Positions 62,578-64,000 of a DNA stretch of 64,000 nt are shown here, piece by piece. The notes below the pieces were generated by a model, which was not told the origin of the DNA, searched no databases, and saw nothing but the letters and a program-made list of their open reading frames with translations. The first letter of the stretch is position 1; each line of letters opens with the position of its first letter. The DNA lies in NCBI RefSeq assembly GCF_025725725.1, contig NZ_CP107020.1, forward strand, positions 1 to 64,000, read 5' to 3'. The translations under genes and the position numbers were made by a program. This DNA is from Brachybacterium huguangmaarense. GTDB lineage: Bacteria; Actinomycetota; Actinomycetes; Actinomycetales; Dermabacteraceae.

Positions 62578-63489
62578 GTGAACGCGAGATTCCTCACCGT
62601 CGGCGAATCGCTGACCGACATCGTCGTCAATGCGGACGGCGTCCATTCCGAGTACCCGGGCGGCTCGCCCATGAACGTCGCCGTGGCGCTGGGGCGGCTG
62701 GGACACGAGTCCCACCTCCTGACGCGGATCGGCCCGGACGACCGTGGCCGCGAGATCAAGGACCACGTCGAGGCGTCGCACGTGCAGCTCACCCCGGGCA
62801 GCGTCGACGAGACCCCCACCTCGACCGCCCGGGCCACCCTCAAGGCCGACGGCGGGGCCGACTACGTCTTCGACCTCGTGTGGGATCCGGACTCCCGGGG
62901 CCTGCCCGAGCAGGTCGACGCGGTGCACACGTCCTCGATCGCCGCGGTCCTCGACCCGGGCGCCGCGACCGTCGCCGACGTCCTGGCCCGCTACGCGCCG
63001 TCGGCGACCATCAGCTACGACCCCAACGCCCGCCCCGACCTGATGGGGGATCCCACGCGCACCCGCGCCCTCGTCGAGGCGATCATCGCGCGGGCGGACG
63101 TCGTGAAGTCCTCCGACGAGGACGTCGCATGGCTCTACGGTACCGACGACCTCGAGGACGTCGTCGCCTCGTGGCGCGAGCTGGGCCCGGCGTTCACCGT
63201 CATGACCCGTGGCGGCAAGGGCGCCGTCGGCTTCGCCGCCTCCGGGCGCGTCGACATCGACCCCGTCCGCGTCGACGTCGCCGACACCGTGGGCGCCGGC
63301 GACACCTTCTCGGCCGGCATCCTGCACGCCCTCGGCGAGCGCGATCTGCTGGGCTCGACCCACGCCGAGCAGCTGCGCGCGATCGACACCGACGACCTCT
63401 CCGCCGTGCTCGGCTTCGCCGCCGGCCTGGCCGCCATCACGGTCTCCCGGCCGGGCGCCAACCCGCCCTGGTCGCACGAGCTCACCTGA
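62578..63489 (+). CDS. PfkB-family carbohydrate kinase (fructokinase-like)
   Basis: A 303-residue ribokinase-fold sugar kinase. The substrate-side motif is 'YPGGSPMNVAVALGRLGHES' near residue 26; the ATP-side signature with the catalytic Asp is 'VADTVGAGDTFSAGIL' near residue 237. It phosphorylates a sugar, probably fructose. GTG 62578 is chosen from homology ('NARFLTVGESLTDIV') and the -10 spacing. In related neighbourhoods glpX stands between DUF4245 and fum; this kinase occupies that place. Confidence 0.9.
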   Translation: MNARFLTVGESLTDIVVNADGVHSEYPGGSPMNVAVALGRLGHESHLLTRIGPDDRGREIKDHVEASHVQLTPGSVDETPTSTARATLKADGGADYVFDLVWDPDSRGLPEQVDAVHTSSIAAVLDPGAATVADVLARYAPSATISYDPNARPDLMGDPTRTRALVEAIIARADVVKSSDEDVAWLYGTDDLEDVVASWRELGPAFTVMTRGGKGAVGFAASGRVDIDPVRVDVADTVGAGDTFSAGILHALGERDLLGSTHAEQLRAIDTDDLSAVLGFAAGLAAITVSRPGANPPWSHELT

Positions 63490-63606
63490 CCTCTCGGCCC
63501 GGGCGCGACGTTCGTGGCACCACCCTGCCCCTGCGCGTCCGGCCGCCTTGCCCCCATCCGCCCGGCCGCCCGCCGCGAGCGACCTCGACTCCCCCAGGAG
63601 ACCCGC

Positions 63607-64000
63607 ATGACCGACATCGACTACCGCATCGAGCACGACACCATGGGCGAGGTCCGCGTGCCCGCCTCGGCCCTCTACCGCGCCCAGACCCAGCGCGCCG
63701 TCGAGAACTTCCCCATCTCCGGCCAGGGTCTCGAGCCCGCGCACATCCACGCCCTCGCCCAGGTCAAGAAGGCCGCCGCCCGCGCCAACCTCGAGCTCGA
63801 GGTCCTGGACCAGGAGATCGCCGCCGCCATCGTCGCCGCCGCCGACTCCGTCATCGCGGGCGAGCACGACGACCAGTTCCCGGTCGACACCTACCAGACG
63901 GGCTCGGGCACGAGCTCGAACATGAACATGAACGAGGTGCTCGCGACCCTCGCCTCGACCGACACGCTGCAGGTCCACCCCAACGACCACGTGAATGCCT
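63607..64000 (+). CDS. fumC: Fumarate hydratase class II, 3' end outside the window
   Basis: The first ~131 residues of FumC, the TCA-cycle enzyme that interconverts fumarate and malate. '[20 protein letters not shown]' and '[20 protein letters not shown]' are diagnostic; the latter is the N-terminal active-site segment. AGGAG lies eight bases before the ATG. The frame stays open to the window edge. Confidence 0.95.
   Translation, partial: MTDIDYRIEHDTMGEVRVPASALYRAQTQRAVENFPISGQGLEPAHIHALAQVKKAAARANLELEVLDQEIAAAIVAAADSVIAGEHDDQFPVDTYQTGSGTSSNMNMNEVLATLASTDTLQVHPNDHVNA

Overview
The window comes from a very GC-rich actinobacterium. Codons end almost always in G or C, GTG starts are common, several families are actinobacterial (SCO1664, MSMEG_4193, DUF6357, Rv2629/Balon-like, DUF4245), and many genes have a TANNNT hexamer exactly six bases before the start codon, the mark of leaderless transcription. 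Gene content fits Micrococcales, perhaps Dermabacteraceae such as Brachybacterium; that is an inference from family content, not a database match.

Layout. 1-9 kb: an aldo/keto reductase cut by the window edge, an SCO1664/histidine-phosphatase pair, a DUF6357 protein, a MoxR-type ATPase with its VWA partner, and an APC amino-acid permease. 9-14 kb: a tctCBA tricarboxylate-type transporter, then a small membrane protein overlapping a YeiH-type exporter. 14-20 kb: single enzymes and regulators (YceI, quinol monooxygenase, HIT, GNAT, AraC, VOC), a Balon/Rv2629-like ribosome-associated protein and an unusual CAU tRNA. 19.9-30.3 kb: a peptide-utilisation locus in which iclR-pepE diverges from AroM, DUF1177, two Opp/Dpp-type permeases, a lipoprotein binding protein, an M20 peptidase and a fused double ABC ATPase. 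30.5-36 kb: a MetE-like methyltransferase, ArfB, a DUF6998-like protein, PspC, YitT and a GH114 lipoprotein.

36.2-55.6 kb is an accessory region downstream of ychF. A short sequence resembling the canonical 3' end of ychF is present at 36.2, 42.27 and 53.46 kb as well as at ychF itself. A truncated serine recombinase starts about 20 bases after one copy. I read this as a decayed tandem array of islands integrated at the 3' end of ychF. It holds IS3 elements and remnants, a Phd/RelE toxin-antitoxin pair, a broken HigBA, an oleate hydratase with its TetR regulator, an aldehyde/alcohol dehydrogenase group, many pseudogenes, a 36-base poly-C tract, an OLD-type ATPase/nuclease, and a displaced partial copy of that same OLD gene.

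55.5-64 kb is conserved core: ychF, rmuC, ispH, xseAB, a DUF4245 protein, a PfkB sugar kinase and fumC (cut by the window edge). This order resembles the mycobacterial fum-glpX-DUF4245-xseBA-ispH-ychF neighbourhood. A degenerate tandem repeat sits after xseB.

How the genes work together: the clearest multi-gene system is the 19.9-30.3 kb locus, which appears to import an unusual peptide, process it with M20 and PepE peptidases, and act on it with two poorly known enzymes (AroM, racemase-like; DUF1177), under IclR control.
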